DNA of 64,000 bases, from NCBI RefSeq assembly GCF_000017165.1, contig NC_009634.1:882249-946248 (forward strand). Reading direction: 5' to 3'. Positions 1 through 8,865 of the stretch are shown piece by piece. The stretch comes from Methanococcus vannielii SB. Lineage in GTDB: Archaea; AGJL01; Methanococci; Methanococcales; Methanococcaceae. Position 1 is the first letter of the stretch, and each line of letters opens with the position of its first letter. Below the pieces are notes generated by a model, which ran no database searches, was not told the DNA's origin, and was given only the letters and a program-made list of their open reading frames with translations. The position numbers were made by a program, and so were the translations under genes.

Positions 1-558
1 CTTTAAATTTTCTGTAAAGCTTATTAAATCCCCGTGAGTTTTTTCCAGTATACTTCTTGAAACGTCTTGTTTTCTTCTTAGTCCGTCTATTAAATTATAA
101 TAGTCAAATTTCATTGTAAAATCATAAATATTTTCCATGTGGAAAAAATAACACTCTGCATTTTTAAAGTCGTCTTCTTTAATTGATTCGAGTATTTTTC
201 TCCTAAGTTCCCCAATAACATCACAAAGTCCCAATATATAATTCTCTATTGAAACATTTTTAAAGTTAGAGTAATTTAAAAACCGATTTTCAAAAACTAA
301 GTGATAATAAACCTTGGCTTCAACGTATTCCTGTTCTGGAGCTTGTAGATATTTGATAAATTCGGGATGATCCAAACATAAATTTGAAATACCTAAAAGT
401 TTATCTTCAAGTTCAAAAAAACTGACTTGTTCACGTTTCTGAATTTTTCGAATAATTATTGAAGAATCCTTAACAATATCTCTTGAAATTTTTAAAATTT
501 TTTCCCTTTTTTCGTTCTTTTTTTCAAAATATTCTATCATAAAGCTCATGTTTTCCAT
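1..558 (-). CDS. Translin-family protein, 3'-truncated by window edge
   Basis: An open reading frame runs from an ATG at 558 off the left edge (186 codons visible, no stop). The start is preceded on the minus strand by GGTGATTGA. The product is highly charged and helical, with the spaced hydrophobic and aromatic pattern of archaeal translin homologues (nucleic-acid-binding, all-alpha). Recognisable stretches are the LEDKLLGI, EYVEAKVYYH and LCDVIGELRRK segments. Family members are about 200 residues, so nearly all of it is present. Archaeal translins bind or process RNA or DNA, but the role here is not known. It is divergent from the ribosomal protein operon, and a TATA-like CTATATATC (minus strand, about 618-626) sits about 60 nt upstream. 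Family assignment is by overall resemblance. Confidence 0.7.
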   Translation of the reverse strand, partial: MENMSFMIEYFEKKNEKREKILKISRDIVKDSSIIIRKIQKREQVSFFELEDKLLGISNLCLDHPEFIKYLQAPEQEYVEAKVYYHLVFENRFLNYSNFKNVSIENYILGLCDVIGELRRKILESIKEDDFKNAECYFFHMENIYDFTMKFDYYNLIDGLRRKQDVSRSILEKTHGDLISFTENLK

Positions 559-647
559 TCAATCACCATTTTATCGTTAAAATTATATTTTATACCAATA
601 AATATCTCTTTTTTAAGATATATAGTGATTGAATTTAATTAGGGTTA

Positions 648-660
648 ACTATATATATTG
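648..660 (+). promoter_or_regulatory. TATA box for the rpl3 operon
   Basis: ACTATATATATTG lies about 170 nt before the rpl3 ATG. With the usual archaeal spacing of about 25 nt, transcription would start near 678-682, exactly at the left arm of the leader stem described next. The start site is inferred, not observed. Confidence 0.6.
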
Positions 661-675
661 TAATGATTAATGTAT

Positions 676-731
676 GTAGGCAACTATATGGAAGACCTGA
701 AAAGGCGGAACGCCATTAATAGGTTGCTTGT
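676..731 (+). promoter_or_regulatory. Structured leader upstream of rpl3
   Basis: GCAAC (680-684) pairs with GTTGC (723-727), extendable outward by G-U and A-U pairs. Inside it a perfect hairpin GGCG-GAA-CGCC occupies 704-714. A T-run (731-735) follows. The element sits at the predicted 5' end of the transcript and about 80 nt before the rpl3 ribosome binding site. A long structured leader on an S10-type operon suggests autoregulation, or a small RNA ending at the T-run. The function is inference; the pairing is visible. Confidence 0.45.
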
Positions 732-824
732 TTTTAAAAGATTAACAACTACTCTAAAAACGACTAGTTCTACACAAAAATAAAACACAAGGGGTACTAG
801 TTAACTATCAAAGGAGGTTATACT

Positions 825-1829
825 ATGGGTATGAAAAAAAATAGACCTCGTAGAGGTTCTCTAGCATTTAGCCCAAGGAAAAGAGCTAAGAAATTAGTTC
901 CTAAAATCAGATCATGGCCTGCTGATAAAAAAGTAGGACTTCAGGCATTTCCAGTATACAAAGCAGGTACTACCCATGCTTTATTAGTAGAAAACAACCC
1001 TAAAAGCCCAAACAATGGGCAGGAAGTATTTTCCCCAGTAACCGTATTGGAAACACCTGAAATTACTGTTGCAGGTATTAGGGCATACGGAAAAACGACA
1101 AAAGGCTTAAAAGCTTTAACTGAAGTTTGGGCAAAGCAACAGGACAAAGAATTAGGAAGAAAGTTAACCGTTACAAAAAAGGAAGAAATAAAAACAGTAG
1201 AATCATTAGATGCTGTTTTAGAAAAAACGGTTGATTTAAGAGTAATCGTACACACTAATCCTAAAACTACAGGAATCCCTAAGAAAAAACCTGAAGTTGT
1301 TGAAATTAGAGTTGGCGGTTCCTCAGTCGCTGAAAAATTAGCTTACGCTAAAGATATTTTAGGCAAAACGCTCTCAATCAATGATGTATTTGAAACTGGA
1401 GAATTTATCGACACTTTGGCAGTTACCAAAGGTAAAGGATTCCAAGGCCCAGTTAAAAGATGGGGCGTAAAAATACAGTTTGGAAAGCACCAAAGAAAAG
1501 GTGTAGGTAGACAGACCGGTTCAATCGGGCCATGGAGACCAAAAAGAGTTATGTGGACTGTTCCATTAGCGGGTCAAATGGGTTTCCACCAGAGAACCGA
1601 ATACAATAAGAGAATCTTAAAATTAGGCAGCGAAGGTGCTGAAATTACACCTAAAGGAGGATTCTTAAACTACGGTGCTGTTAAAAACGGTTACGTTGTA
1701 GTTAAGGGAACTGTTCAAGGCCCTGCAAAAAGATTAGTAGTTTTAAGAGGAGCTGTAAGACCTGCTGAAGATAAATTCGGATTACCGGAAGTTACTTACA
1801 TCAGCAAAGAGTCCAAACAAGGAAACTAA
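825..1829 (+). CDS. rpl3: Large ribosomal subunit protein uL3
   Basis: 334 residues, typical of archaeal L3. A basic N-terminus is followed by the L3 core, including the [13 protein letters not shown] segment (about residues 203-215) and the [16 protein letters not shown] region that reaches toward the peptidyl-transferase centre. The start at 825 follows a strong AAAGGAGGT at 811-818. It is the first gene of an S10-type ribosomal operon (L3-L4-L23-L2-S19) and is transcribed from a TATA promoter at about 650 through a leader of about 145 nt containing a hairpin. Confidence 0.97.
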
Positions 1830-1858
1830 TTACTCAAAAACACGAGCAGGTGTAACTT

Positions 1859-2617
1859 ATGAATGTTAAGGTTTACAATTTAGATGGTTCTGAAAAAGGG
1901 GCAATTGAATTACCTAGCGTATTTGAAACAGAATACCGGCCAGATGTAATTAAAAGAGCAGTAATTTCATCATTAACTGCACGATTGCAACCAAAAGGTT
2001 CCGACCCATTAGCTGGTTACAGAACTTCAGCAAAATCAATCGGAAAGGGACACGGTAAGGCAAGAGTAAGAAGAACCGCACAAGGTGCAGGTGCATTTGT
2101 ACCTCAAGCTGTTGGCGGTAGACGAGCTCACCCTCCAAAAGTTGAAAAAATATTATTCGAAAGAATAAACAGAAAAGAAAGATTAAAAGCTTTAGCAAGT
2201 GCTATTGCAGCTTCGGCAAATTCAGAAATTGTTGCAGCAAGAGGACACAAAATCGAAGGAGTTCCTTCATTACCTTTAGTTGTAAATGCTGAATTTGAGA
2301 GCCTTGTAAAAACAAAAGAAGTTTTAAGTGTATTTAAAGCTTTAAAATTAGAAGCTGACTTAGAAAGAGCTAAAGACGGCATTAAAATTAAAGCTGGAAG
2401 AGCAAAATTAAGAGGAAGAAAATACAAAAAACCAAGAAGTGTCTTGGTTGTTGTAGGCGATGCATGTGACGCAGTTGCTGCATCAAGAAACCTTGCAGGT
2501 GTTGATGTAATTACGGCTAATGATTTAAGCGCAATACACATTGCACCCGGAACAATGGCTGGAAGACTAACACTCTGGACTGAAAATGCCATTGAAAAAT
2601 TAAAGGAAAGATTTTAA
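1859..2617 (+). CDS. rpl4: Large ribosomal subunit protein uL4
   Basis: 252 residues, normal for archaeal L4. The conserved loop with [13 protein letters not shown] and GRRAHPPK (about residues 60-100) reaches the exit tunnel, and the [10 protein letters not shown] segment lies near residue 180. The start follows AGGTGTAACTT. It is the second gene of the ribosomal operon, 29 nt after rpl3. In bacteria, L4 is the autogenous regulator of the S10 operon, which makes the leader upstream of rpl3 worth testing with this protein. No regulatory role is established here. Confidence 0.97.
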   Translation: MNVKVYNLDGSEKGAIELPSVFETEYRPDVIKRAVISSLTARLQPKGSDPLAGYRTSAKSIGKGHGKARVRRTAQGAGAFVPQAVGGRRAHPPKVEKILFERINRKERLKALASAIAASANSEIVAARGHKIEGVPSLPLVVNAEFESLVKTKEVLSVFKALKLEADLERAKDGIKIKAGRAKLRGRKYKKPRSVLVVVGDACDAVAASRNLAGVDVITANDLSAIHIAPGTMAGRLTLWTENAIEKLKERF

Positions 2618-2638
2618 GATTAATCTGAGGTGAATGGC

Positions 2639-2899
2639 ATGGATGCCTTTGATGTTATAAAAACACCAATCGTTAGTGAAAAAACAATGAAACTCATTGA
2701 AGAAGAAAATCGATTGGTATTTTACGTTGAAAGAAAAGCTACAAAAGAAGATATTAAAGAAGCAATTAAACAGTTATTCAATGCTGAAGTTGCTGAAGTA
2801 AACACGAACATTACTCCAAAAGGACAGAAAAAAGCATACATAAAATTAAAAGACGAATACAACGCTGGAGAAGTAGCTGCAAGCTTAGGAATCTATTAA
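2639..2899 (+). CDS. rpl23: Large ribosomal subunit protein uL23
   Basis: 86 residues beginning MDAFDVIKTPIVSEKT, with the IVSEKTM motif and the NTNITPKGQKKAYIKL strand of L23 proteins. A GTG three codons upstream (2630) is in frame, but GAGGTG at 2627-2632 is better read as the ribosome binding site for the ATG at 2639. That start also gives the family length and N-terminus. It is part of the ribosomal operon, between rpl4 and rpl2. Confidence 0.95.
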   Translation: MDAFDVIKTPIVSEKTMKLIEEENRLVFYVERKATKEDIKEAIKQLFNAEVAEVNTNITPKGQKKAYIKLKDEYNAGEVAASLGIY

Positions 2900-2938
2900 T
2901 TAATTTAAGAAAACACTATTGAGTAATATGGTGATATA

Positions 2939-3661
2939 ATGGGTAAAAGACTAATTTCCCAGAATAGAGGGAGAGGTACTCCAAAATACAGATCCCCGTC
3001 CCACAAAAGGAAAGGTGAAGTTAAGTACAGAAGTTACGACGAAATGGAAAAAGTCGGAAAAGTTCTTGGAACCGTTATTGATGTACTTCATGATCCTGGA
3101 CGATCTGCACCAGTAGCAAAAGTAAGATTTGCTAATGGAGAAGAAAGATTAGTATTAATTCCAGAAGGAATTTCAGTTGGCGAGCAGATTGAATGCGGTA
3201 TAAGCGCTGAAATAAAACCTGGAAACGTTTTACCACTTGGAGAAATTCCAGAAGGTATCCCAGTATACAATATTGAAACAATCCCTGGAGACGGCGGTAA
3301 GTTAGTAAGAGCTGGTGGGTGCTACGCACACGTTGTAGCGCATGATATCGGAAAAACTATCGTTAAATTGCCTTCAGGCTACGCAAAAGTACTAAATCCT
3401 GCATGTAGAGCAACAATTGGTGTTGTTGCAGGCGGTGGAAGAAAAGAAAAACCATTCGTTAAAGCAGGTAAAAAACACCATTCATTAAGTGCTAAAGCTG
3501 TTGCATGGCCAAAGGTAAGGGGTGTTGCAATGAACGCAGTAGATCACCCTTACGGTGGAGGTAGACACCAGCACCTAGGAAAACCATCAAGCGTTTCAAG
3601 AAATACTTCCCCAGGTAGAAAAGTAGGGCATATTGCCTCAAGAAGAACCGGTAGGAAATAA
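2939..3661 (+). CDS. rpl2: Large ribosomal subunit protein uL2
   Basis: 240 residues. The N-terminal motif GKRLISQNRGRGTPKYRSPSH and the C-terminal GVAMNAVDHPYGGGRHQHLGKP, whose histidine lies near the peptidyl-transferase centre, are diagnostic of L2. The start at 2939 follows ATGGTGATATA, where GGTGAT is the ribosome binding site. It is the fourth gene of the operon, with 39 nt after rpl23. Confidence 0.97.
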   Translation: MGKRLISQNRGRGTPKYRSPSHKRKGEVKYRSYDEMEKVGKVLGTVIDVLHDPGRSAPVAKVRFANGEERLVLIPEGISVGEQIECGISAEIKPGNVLPLGEIPEGIPVYNIETIPGDGGKLVRAGGCYAHVVAHDIGKTIVKLPSGYAKVLNPACRATIGVVAGGGRKEKPFVKAGKKHHSLSAKAVAWPKVRGVAMNAVDHPYGGGRHQHLGKPSSVSRNTSPGRKVGHIASRRTGRK

Positions 3662-3701
3662 TTAATTTAAGCCCCTTCCTAAAATTTAATAAGGTGAAAA
3701 C

Positions 3702-4184
3702 ATGGCCAGACAAAAATTTAGTGGCAAAGGCGGAAAAGGAAAGTCTAAAAAAGGACAACAAAGTACAGCCCCAAGAAGAAGAGTAGAATTTAAATACAAA
3801 GGCTTTACTTTACCCGAACTCCAAGAAATGCCCATTAAAAAATTCATTGAAATCGTTCCTGCAAGACAGAGAAGAACGATGTCAAGAGGAATTACCCCTA
3901 ACCAAAGAAAATTGGTTATGAAAATTAAAAAAGCAAGAAGATTGGTAAACAGAGGCAAAGAGCCTAGAGTTATAAGGACACATTGTAGGGACTTTGTAAT
4001 AACTCCTGAAATGATAGGCCTAACAATCAGTATTTACACAGGTAAGCAGTTTAAAGAAATAAAATTAGTTGAAGAAACCCTTGGAAGATTCTTAGGTGAA
4101 ATGGCACCAACTAGAGGAATTGTACAGCACGGTTCCCCAGGTATGGGTGCTACAAGAGGTTCAATGTTCGTTCCAATTAAATAA
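3702..4184 (+). CDS. rps19: Small ribosomal subunit protein uS19
   Basis: 160 residues, the long archaeal form of S19. The basic Gly/Lys-rich N-terminus is followed by the S19 core (about residues 95-155) with RTHCRDFVITPEMIG and a C-terminal HGSPGMGATRGSMFVPIK. The start follows AAGGTGAAAAC. The operon ends here. In many archaea rpl22, rps3 and the rest of the S10/spc clusters follow, but here the next gene is convergent and unrelated, so the cluster is split. Confidence 0.96.
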   Translation: MARQKFSGKGGKGKSKKGQQSTAPRRRVEFKYKGFTLPELQEMPIKKFIEIVPARQRRTMSRGITPNQRKLVMKIKKARRLVNRGKEPRVIRTHCRDFVITPEMIGLTISIYTGKQFKEIKLVEETLGRFLGEMAPTRGIVQHGSPGMGATRGSMFVPIK

Positions 4185-4227
4185 TTGGAATTTGAAATCT
4201 CTTTTTTTATTTTTATAAAAATTTATT

Positions 4228-4276
4228 TATTAATTTAGATTTATAAATTATTTAAAGTTATAAATCTAAATTAATA
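4228..4276. terminator. 19-bp perfect inverted repeat between convergent genes
   Basis: TATTAATTTAGATTTATAA (4228-4246) is followed after 11 nt by its exact reverse complement (4258-4276). It lies between rps19 (+) and the fumarase beta gene (-), both of which end into it, with T-rich DNA on each side. It would form the same hairpin in either transcript, which suits a bidirectional terminator. A near-identical 25-nt AT sequence occurs at 9002-9026, at another convergent junction. Confidence 0.5.
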
Positions 4277-4306
4277 TTTAAAAAATAAGTTTAAAAAACT
4301 AAAAGG

Positions 4307-4879
4307 TTAGAGCTTCCGCTTTAATGAATCTAAATTTTCCTGAACCTTTTTTTCGACTTCAAAATAAAGGCTATTTTCGTGTGAATCCATTGCAACAATT
4401 AGTGGACCAAAATTTTCAACTTTTAGTTCCCAAAATGCTTCAGGCATTCCTAAGTCTAGATGGTAAACATTTTTTACTTCTTTTATACAATTTGCCAAAA
4501 GTGCTGCACAGCCACCTGGAGCTGCAAGATAAACTACCCCTAACTCCTTAAAAGTTCTCAATAACTCTTTATTCATTCCTCCTTTTCCAACTATTGCAGA
4601 AATATTTGTAATTTTTATAAAGTCTTCTTCGATATTGTTCATTCTTGCAGAGGTTGTAGGCCCAATTGCAACGCATTTCCAAATACCATTTTCTTGCTTC
4701 ATTATCGGGCCGGCATGGTAAATTACGCCATTTTCAAGGTTTATTGGTGCTTTTTTTTCTTCAATAGTTATCAAGTGAGCTTCATCTCTTCCAGTACAGA
4801 GGTTACCGGTTAAATAAACGATATCCCCTACTTTTAACTTTTTAACGTCTTCTTTTGAAATCGGGACATTTAAATTCAA
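4307..4879 (-). CDS. fumB: Fumarate hydratase class I, beta (C-terminal) subunit
   Basis: 190 residues matching the C-terminal domain of class I [4Fe-4S] fumarase/tartrate dehydratase, which is a separate subunit in methanogens. Family landmarks are LTGNLCTGRDEAH, HAGPIM, IGPTTSARM, GKGGM and APGGCAALLA. With the alpha subunit, encoded elsewhere, it interconverts fumarate and malate in the incomplete reductive TCA branch. The start is probably TTG (4879-4877), because GGTGG lies just upstream and no in-frame ATG fits the family N-terminus. Confidence 0.88.
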   Translation of the reverse strand: MNLNVPISKEDVKKLKVGDIVYLTGNLCTGRDEAHLITIEEKKAPINLENGVIYHAGPIMKQENGIWKCVAIGPTTSARMNNIEEDFIKITNISAIVGKGGMNKELLRTFKELGVVYLAAPGGCAALLANCIKEVKNVYHLDLGMPEAFWELKVENFGPLIVAMDSHENSLYFEVEKKVQENLDSLKRKL

Positions 4880-4956
4880 ACTACCACCAGAATAAAAATA
4901 TTATTAAATACATTAAATGTTTTTATTATATTAATAGCTAAAGCGGGGAGATTCTC

Positions 4957-5763
4957 ATGAAGTTTGGAATATCATCTCTAGTATTTTTACCAGAAACTCT
5001 TCAATCATCAATGGAGAAAGTTGCAGAAAACTCTTTTGAATGTTGGGAAATCGTTTCTGAAGGAAGTCATCAGTTAAACCCAAAAAATATCAAATATTTA
5101 AGGGCTTTAAAAGAACAGTATGACGTAGATTTAGTCATTCATTCGTCTTTTTCAGATTTAAATCCTGCTTCAATGAATAGGGAAGTAAGAAATTTAACTG
5201 TAAACAGCGTTATCGAATCTATTGAAGGTGCATTTGAGCTCGATGCTAATGTTGTCACGATTCACCCTGGGTATCTACCCCCACTTTGGTCGGATTACAA
5301 AAAAGATATTTTAGATAACAATTTTTCATCACTAAATGAAATCGTTGAAATGGCAGAAAACTACGAAATAATGATAGGTTTAGAAAATATGCCTAATTAT
5401 CACGGTGTTTTAGGGGTTACTATTGAATCATTGAGTGACATTATAAAAGACATTGATTCAAAGTACCTTGGAATTACATTCGATATAGGCCATGCAAATA
5501 CTGCTGGAAATCCGGCTGAATTTGTAGGCGAGTTAAATAAAATGGGAAGAGGAATTGTACATGCCCATATCCATGATAATTTAGGAATAGAAGATGAACA
5601 TGCATTGATTGGGGCAGGAAATATCGACTTTTCAAGCGTTATCTTAAAACTCCAAGAAATAAAATACGATAAGGTACTATCATTTGAATCTAAAAGTATA
5701 CGTGATGCAGTAAAGGGAAGGGAAATCATAAAAGAACATTTTTTAAGAATCAATAATTTATAA
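4957..5763 (+). CDS. Sugar phosphate isomerase/epimerase-like TIM barrel protein
   Basis: 268 residues of the xylose-isomerase-like/AP-endonuclease-2 superfamily. Metal-ligand signatures appear in order: VIHSSFSDL, THPGYLPP, LENMPNY, FDIGHANT, HAHIHDN, and a terminal SFESK. These place His, Glu and Asp residues around a divalent-metal site. The substrate cannot be told from sequence: a sugar isomerase, epimerase or endonuclease IV-like activity are all possible. The start follows GCGGGGAG with an upstream TATA-like TTATTATATT. It is followed, after 63 nt, by npdG on the same strand. Confidence 0.75.
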   Translation: MKFGISSLVFLPETLQSSMEKVAENSFECWEIVSEGSHQLNPKNIKYLRALKEQYDVDLVIHSSFSDLNPASMNREVRNLTVNSVIESIEGAFELDANVVTIHPGYLPPLWSDYKKDILDNNFSSLNEIVEMAENYEIMIGLENMPNYHGVLGVTIESLSDIIKDIDSKYLGITFDIGHANTAGNPAEFVGELNKMGRGIVHAHIHDNLGIEDEHALIGAGNIDFSSVILKLQEIKYDKVLSFESKSIRDAVKGREIIKEHFLRINNL

Positions 5764-5826
5764 ATTATTATATAAATGAATATCTCTAATGAATTAATCG
5801 ATTATTAATATAAAAAAGGTGAATTT

Positions 5827-6498
5827 ATGAAAATTGCGATACTTGGTGGAACTGGCGACCAAGGCTTTGGTCTTGCACTTAGGTTTTCAAAAAACCATGA
5901 AATATTAATAGGGTCAAGAAAGGCTGAAAAAGCAGTTGAAGCTTCGGAAAATGCTTTAAAAATACTTTCAGAAAAAAAAATATCTACAACTATTAAGGGA
6001 CTGACAAACAGCGAGGCTTCAAAGTTAGCTGATGTCGTTATTGTATCACTCCCATTTGAATACACCATATCTACATTAAAAGAATTAAAAGAAGAATTAA
6101 AGGGAAAAATAGTTGTTTCTATAGGTGTCCCGCTTGCAACTGCGATTGGAGATAAACCAACAAGAGTTATTACCTGCCCTCAAGGCTCAGTTGCGGAATT
6201 AATTCAAGAAATACTTCCAGAATCAAAAGTAGTAAGTGGATTCCAAAACATTTGTTCAAAATGTCTTGAAGATTTAGACTGTGAGGTAAACTGTGATGTA
6301 TTAATTGCTGGAAATGATGTTGAGGCTAAAAAAACAGTTATTTCCCTTGCAAACGAAATTCCTGGTATAAGGGGGATAGATGCTGGAAAATTAGAAATTT
6401 CAAAATTTATTGAGCAGATTACGCCATTATTAATCCAATTAAATATAAAATACAAATTAAAAGGAGCAGGTATCCAAATTACTGGATTAAACCTTTAA
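5827..6498 (+). CDS. npdG: F420H2:NADP+ oxidoreductase
   Basis: 223 residues. The N-terminal Rossmann motif GGTGDQGFGLAL (about residues 8-19), followed by GSRKAEKA, is the NADP-binding signature of F420-dependent NADP reductase. The segment VVSIGVPLATAIGD and the conserved C-terminus complete the family pattern. It passes hydride between reduced F420 and NADP+, supplying NADPH for biosynthesis. The start at 5827 follows AAAAAGGTGAATTT. It converges with the SRP54 gene, leaving only 7 nt between stops. Confidence 0.9.
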   Translation: MKIAILGGTGDQGFGLALRFSKNHEILIGSRKAEKAVEASENALKILSEKKISTTIKGLTNSEASKLADVVIVSLPFEYTISTLKELKEELKGKIVVSIGVPLATAIGDKPTRVITCPQGSVAELIQEILPESKVVSGFQNICSKCLEDLDCEVNCDVLIAGNDVEAKKTVISLANEIPGIRGIDAGKLEISKFIEQITPLLIQLNIKYKLKGAGIQITGLNL

Positions 6499-6505
6499 TA
6501 TATTT

Positions 6506-7858
6506 TTACTCCTTATACATTAATTGCCTCATTATTTGGCCCATTTTACCGCCCATTTTCGGCATTTTTCCTCTTTTTAAATTACCAAATGCGTTTTTAG
6601 TTGTTGCGTAATACTTTAAGAGGTCTTTTATCTCATCTTGTTTTACACCTGCGCCCTTTGCAATTCTTTGAAGCCTAGATGTCTTGATTAACTCAGGATT
6701 TTCTTTTTCTTCCATCGTCATCGAGTCCATCATAATTTTATATCGTTTCAATTTCTGTTCCGTAAGTTGTGCAGCTTCTTTTGGCATATTTCCGCCAAAC
6801 CCCGGAATCATTCCCATTATCTGCTTCATAGGACCCATTTTTGAAATTGTTTCAAGTTGTGCATAAAGTTCCACTAGGGTAAATTTTCCTTTCAATATTG
6901 AATCGATACTTTCTTCCGTTGATTCGTCCATTACATCTTCAGTTTTCTCTAAAAGGGAATCTAAATCCCCCATTCCAAGAAGCCTTGAAATAAATTTTTT
7001 TGGGTCAAATGTTTCTAAGTTATCAACACCTTCACCAGTTCCAATAAATTTAATAGGTGCATTGATTTCTGCAACAGCACTTAATGCACCGCCGCCTTTT
7101 GCAGAACCATCAAGTTTTGTAACCAATATACTACCAATTTCTGAAACTGCGTCTTTGAATGCTTTTGCCTGATTTTTAGCCTGTTGGCCTAAGGTACCAT
7201 CAATTACAAGGATTATTTCATTTGGATTTGTAATTTCTTTCATCTGCTTCATTTCTTCTAAAAGACTTTCTTCTTCTTTGTGTCTTCCAGCTGTATCTAT
7301 AATCAAAACATCGGATTTTTTTAATTTTTCAATGCCTTCCTTTACAATTTCTACTGGAGTTTTTGTTTTTGTTTCATCACCAAAAAGAGGAACATTTATT
7401 TTCTCGGATAACTGTTTTAACTGTTGGTATGCTGCCGGCCTGTAAATATCCGCTGCAATTAAAGCAGGTTTCATTCCTTTTTTCTGAATGTACCTTGCAA
7501 GTTTTGCTGAACTTGTTGTTTTACCACTTCCTTGAATTCCAACAAGTAATATTACTGACTTTTTTGAAGGGTCAAGTTCAAGCTTTTGAGGATTTTCCCC
7601 AAGTAATTTTACAAGTTCATCATAAACAATTTTTATAATATGTTCTTTTTTAGAAAATCCTTTTGGAGGAGCTTCTTCTATTGCCTTTCTCTCAATTTCT
7701 TTACTCATGTTGAATACTAACTTTACATTAACGTCAGACTGGATTAAAGCTTTTTGAATATCCTTAATTACTTCTTTTACGAGTTTTTTATCGACAAACG
7801 TAGCATTTTTTATCTTATTCAGTGCTTCAGACAGGTTTTGCCCTAACTTATCAAGCAT
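6506..7858 (-). CDS. srp54: Signal recognition particle GTPase SRP54
   Basis: 450 residues, standard for archaeal SRP54 (Ffh). The N domain (1-95) is followed by the G domain with GIQGSGKTT (107-115), DTAGR (188-192) and TKLDG (247-251), then a Met-rich M domain ending in [10 protein letters not shown]. It binds 7S RNA and signal sequences and targets ribosomes to the membrane through FtsY. The start follows GGTGAAAAC. It precedes nothing on its strand and lies 26 nt downstream of ubiX, so the two are probably cotranscribed. Confidence 0.96.
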   Translation of the reverse strand: MLDKLGQNLSEALNKIKNATFVDKKLVKEVIKDIQKALIQSDVNVKLVFNMSKEIERKAIEEAPPKGFSKKEHIIKIVYDELVKLLGENPQKLELDPSKKSVILLVGIQGSGKTTSSAKLARYIQKKGMKPALIAADIYRPAAYQQLKQLSEKINVPLFGDETKTKTPVEIVKEGIEKLKKSDVLIIDTAGRHKEEESLLEEMKQMKEITNPNEIILVIDGTLGQQAKNQAKAFKDAVSEIGSILVTKLDGSAKGGGALSAVAEINAPIKFIGTGEGVDNLETFDPKKFISRLLGMGDLDSLLEKTEDVMDESTEESIDSILKGKFTLVELYAQLETISKMGPMKQIMGMIPGFGGNMPKEAAQLTEQKLKRYKIMMDSMTMEEKENPELIKTSRLQRIAKGAGVKQDEIKDLLKYYATTKNAFGNLKRGKMPKMGGKMGQIMRQLMYKE

Positions 7859-7884
7859 GTTTTCACCAAATTATTAGCAGATAA

Positions 7885-8442
7885 TTATTCTCCCCATCTC
7901 TTAAATATGTTATTTTCAACACCCAAATTATCAAGTATCCGGCCAACAACAAAATTTACCATATCTTCAACTGTTTTTGGATCATTATAAAATCCAGGAG
8001 CTGGCGGAATTACAGAGACCCCTAATTTTGATAGTTTTACCATGTTTTCAAGATGGATTGTACTAAAGGGCATTTCCCTTGGAACAATTAATAGTTTTCT
8101 CCTTTCTTTTAGTGCGATATCAGAGACTCTACCAATTAAGTTATCCCCATACCCATTAGCAATTGAAGAAAGTGTTTTCATTGAACATGGAACTACAATT
8201 ACAGAGCTAAATTTATGTGAACCTGATGCAACGGGAGAAAAAAAATTATCATTTTCATAGTAATTATCTGAAAGTTTCTTAAATTCGTCAAGTTCTATTC
8301 TAAGCTCGTGTTTAATTATTTTTTTTGCTGAATTTGATATAATCAATGTTGTTTTAATCGATTTTCCGTTTAATTCTTCTAAAAGCCTTTTTGCATATAT
8401 AACGCCACTTGCACCTGTGATACAGACTACTATCTCTTCCAT
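7885..8442 (-). CDS. ubiX: Flavin prenyltransferase UbiX
   Basis: 185 residues with CITGASGVIYAKRLLEEL at the N-terminus (FMN binding), PCSMKTLSSIANG in the middle, and PREMPFSTIHLENM and PPAPGFY near the C-terminus, all UbiX hallmarks. It makes prenylated FMN, the cofactor of UbiD-type decarboxylases. The start follows AAGGGATAAA, and a minus-strand TATA-like TAATATATATAAAAAG sits about 45-60 nt upstream. Probably cotranscribed with srp54. Confidence 0.9.
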   Translation of the reverse strand: MEEIVVCITGASGVIYAKRLLEELNGKSIKTTLIISNSAKKIIKHELRIELDEFKKLSDNYYENDNFFSPVASGSHKFSSVIVVPCSMKTLSSIANGYGDNLIGRVSDIALKERRKLLIVPREMPFSTIHLENMVKLSKLGVSVIPPAPGFYNDPKTVEDMVNFVVGRILDNLGVENNIFKRWGE

Positions 8443-8559
8443 TTTATCCCTTTAGTAATTATTAATAAAAATATCTATCGACTTTTTATATATATTAACA
8501 CCAAAAAATAATTAAAAATTTAGATGTACGGATATAACTTTTTAAAAAAGTTAGTTTTG

Positions 8560-8594
8560 AAAAATATGCGAAGGAAGGGATTCAAACGCAGCCC
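8560..8594 (-). repeat. Degenerate partial copy of the tRNA-Leu 3' end and its flank
   Basis: TTGAAAAATATGCGAAGGAA (from 8557) closely repeats TTGAAAAAATATGCGAGGGA, which spans the 3' end of tRNA-Leu. The similarity continues into the T-arm (GGGATTCAAAC against GGGATTTGAAC) and then stops. The copies are about 86 bp apart, and the real tRNA is intact. This may be a decayed attachment-site copy left by an integrated element, or a small tandem duplication. The origin is inference. Confidence 0.5.
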
Positions 8595-8652
8595 TTTAAA
8601 AAGTGTTGCATCCCAAATTAAAATTCGTAAAAGTTTTAGATTTGAAAAAATA

Positions 8653-8737
8653 TGCGAGGGAAGGGATTTGAACCCTCGAACTCCTACGAGACTAGACCCT
8701 CAATCTAGCGCCTTTAACCAGGCTTGGCAACCCTCGC
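8653..8737 (-). tRNA. tRNA-Leu (anticodon GAG)
   Basis: 85-nt class II tRNA on the minus strand. The acceptor is GCGAGGG/CCCTCGC with discriminator A. The anticodon stem CTAGA/TCTAG has loop TTGAGGG, giving anticodon GAG. A variable arm follows, then T-arm GAGGG-TTCAAAT-CCCTT. No intron, and no encoded CCA. A minus-strand TATA-like TTTATATAC lies about 55-65 nt upstream (about 8792-8800). Confidence 0.93.
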
Positions 8738-8812
8738 TCCATGATTTAAAATAACCTTAATATCATAAAGCATAGTTTAGTTCTGCATTTCAGTATATAA
8801 ATGTTTCTACGA

Positions 8813-8826
8813 AAGGTATATATATT
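8813..8826 (+). promoter_or_regulatory. TATA box for tRNA-Met
   Basis: GGTATATATATTTG lies about 40-50 nt before the mature 5' end of tRNA-Met, consistent with a short 5' leader removed by RNase P. The divergent tRNA-Leu promoter lies just to its left. Confidence 0.55.
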
Positions 8827-8865
8827 TGATTTACTTAGTTAAAGATGCTTAATAAAACAAGCATT

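Noticed and set aside
736-800. Two ACTAGT sites in the rpl3 leader as a regulatory pair
   Set aside because: ACTAGT is a 6-bp palindrome easily expected in such DNA, and no further symmetry links the two copies.
8524-8754. 76-residue ORF on the plus strand
   Set aside because: It runs across tRNA-Leu and its partial copy; it has no ribosome binding site, and its sequence is a read-through of antisense tRNA.
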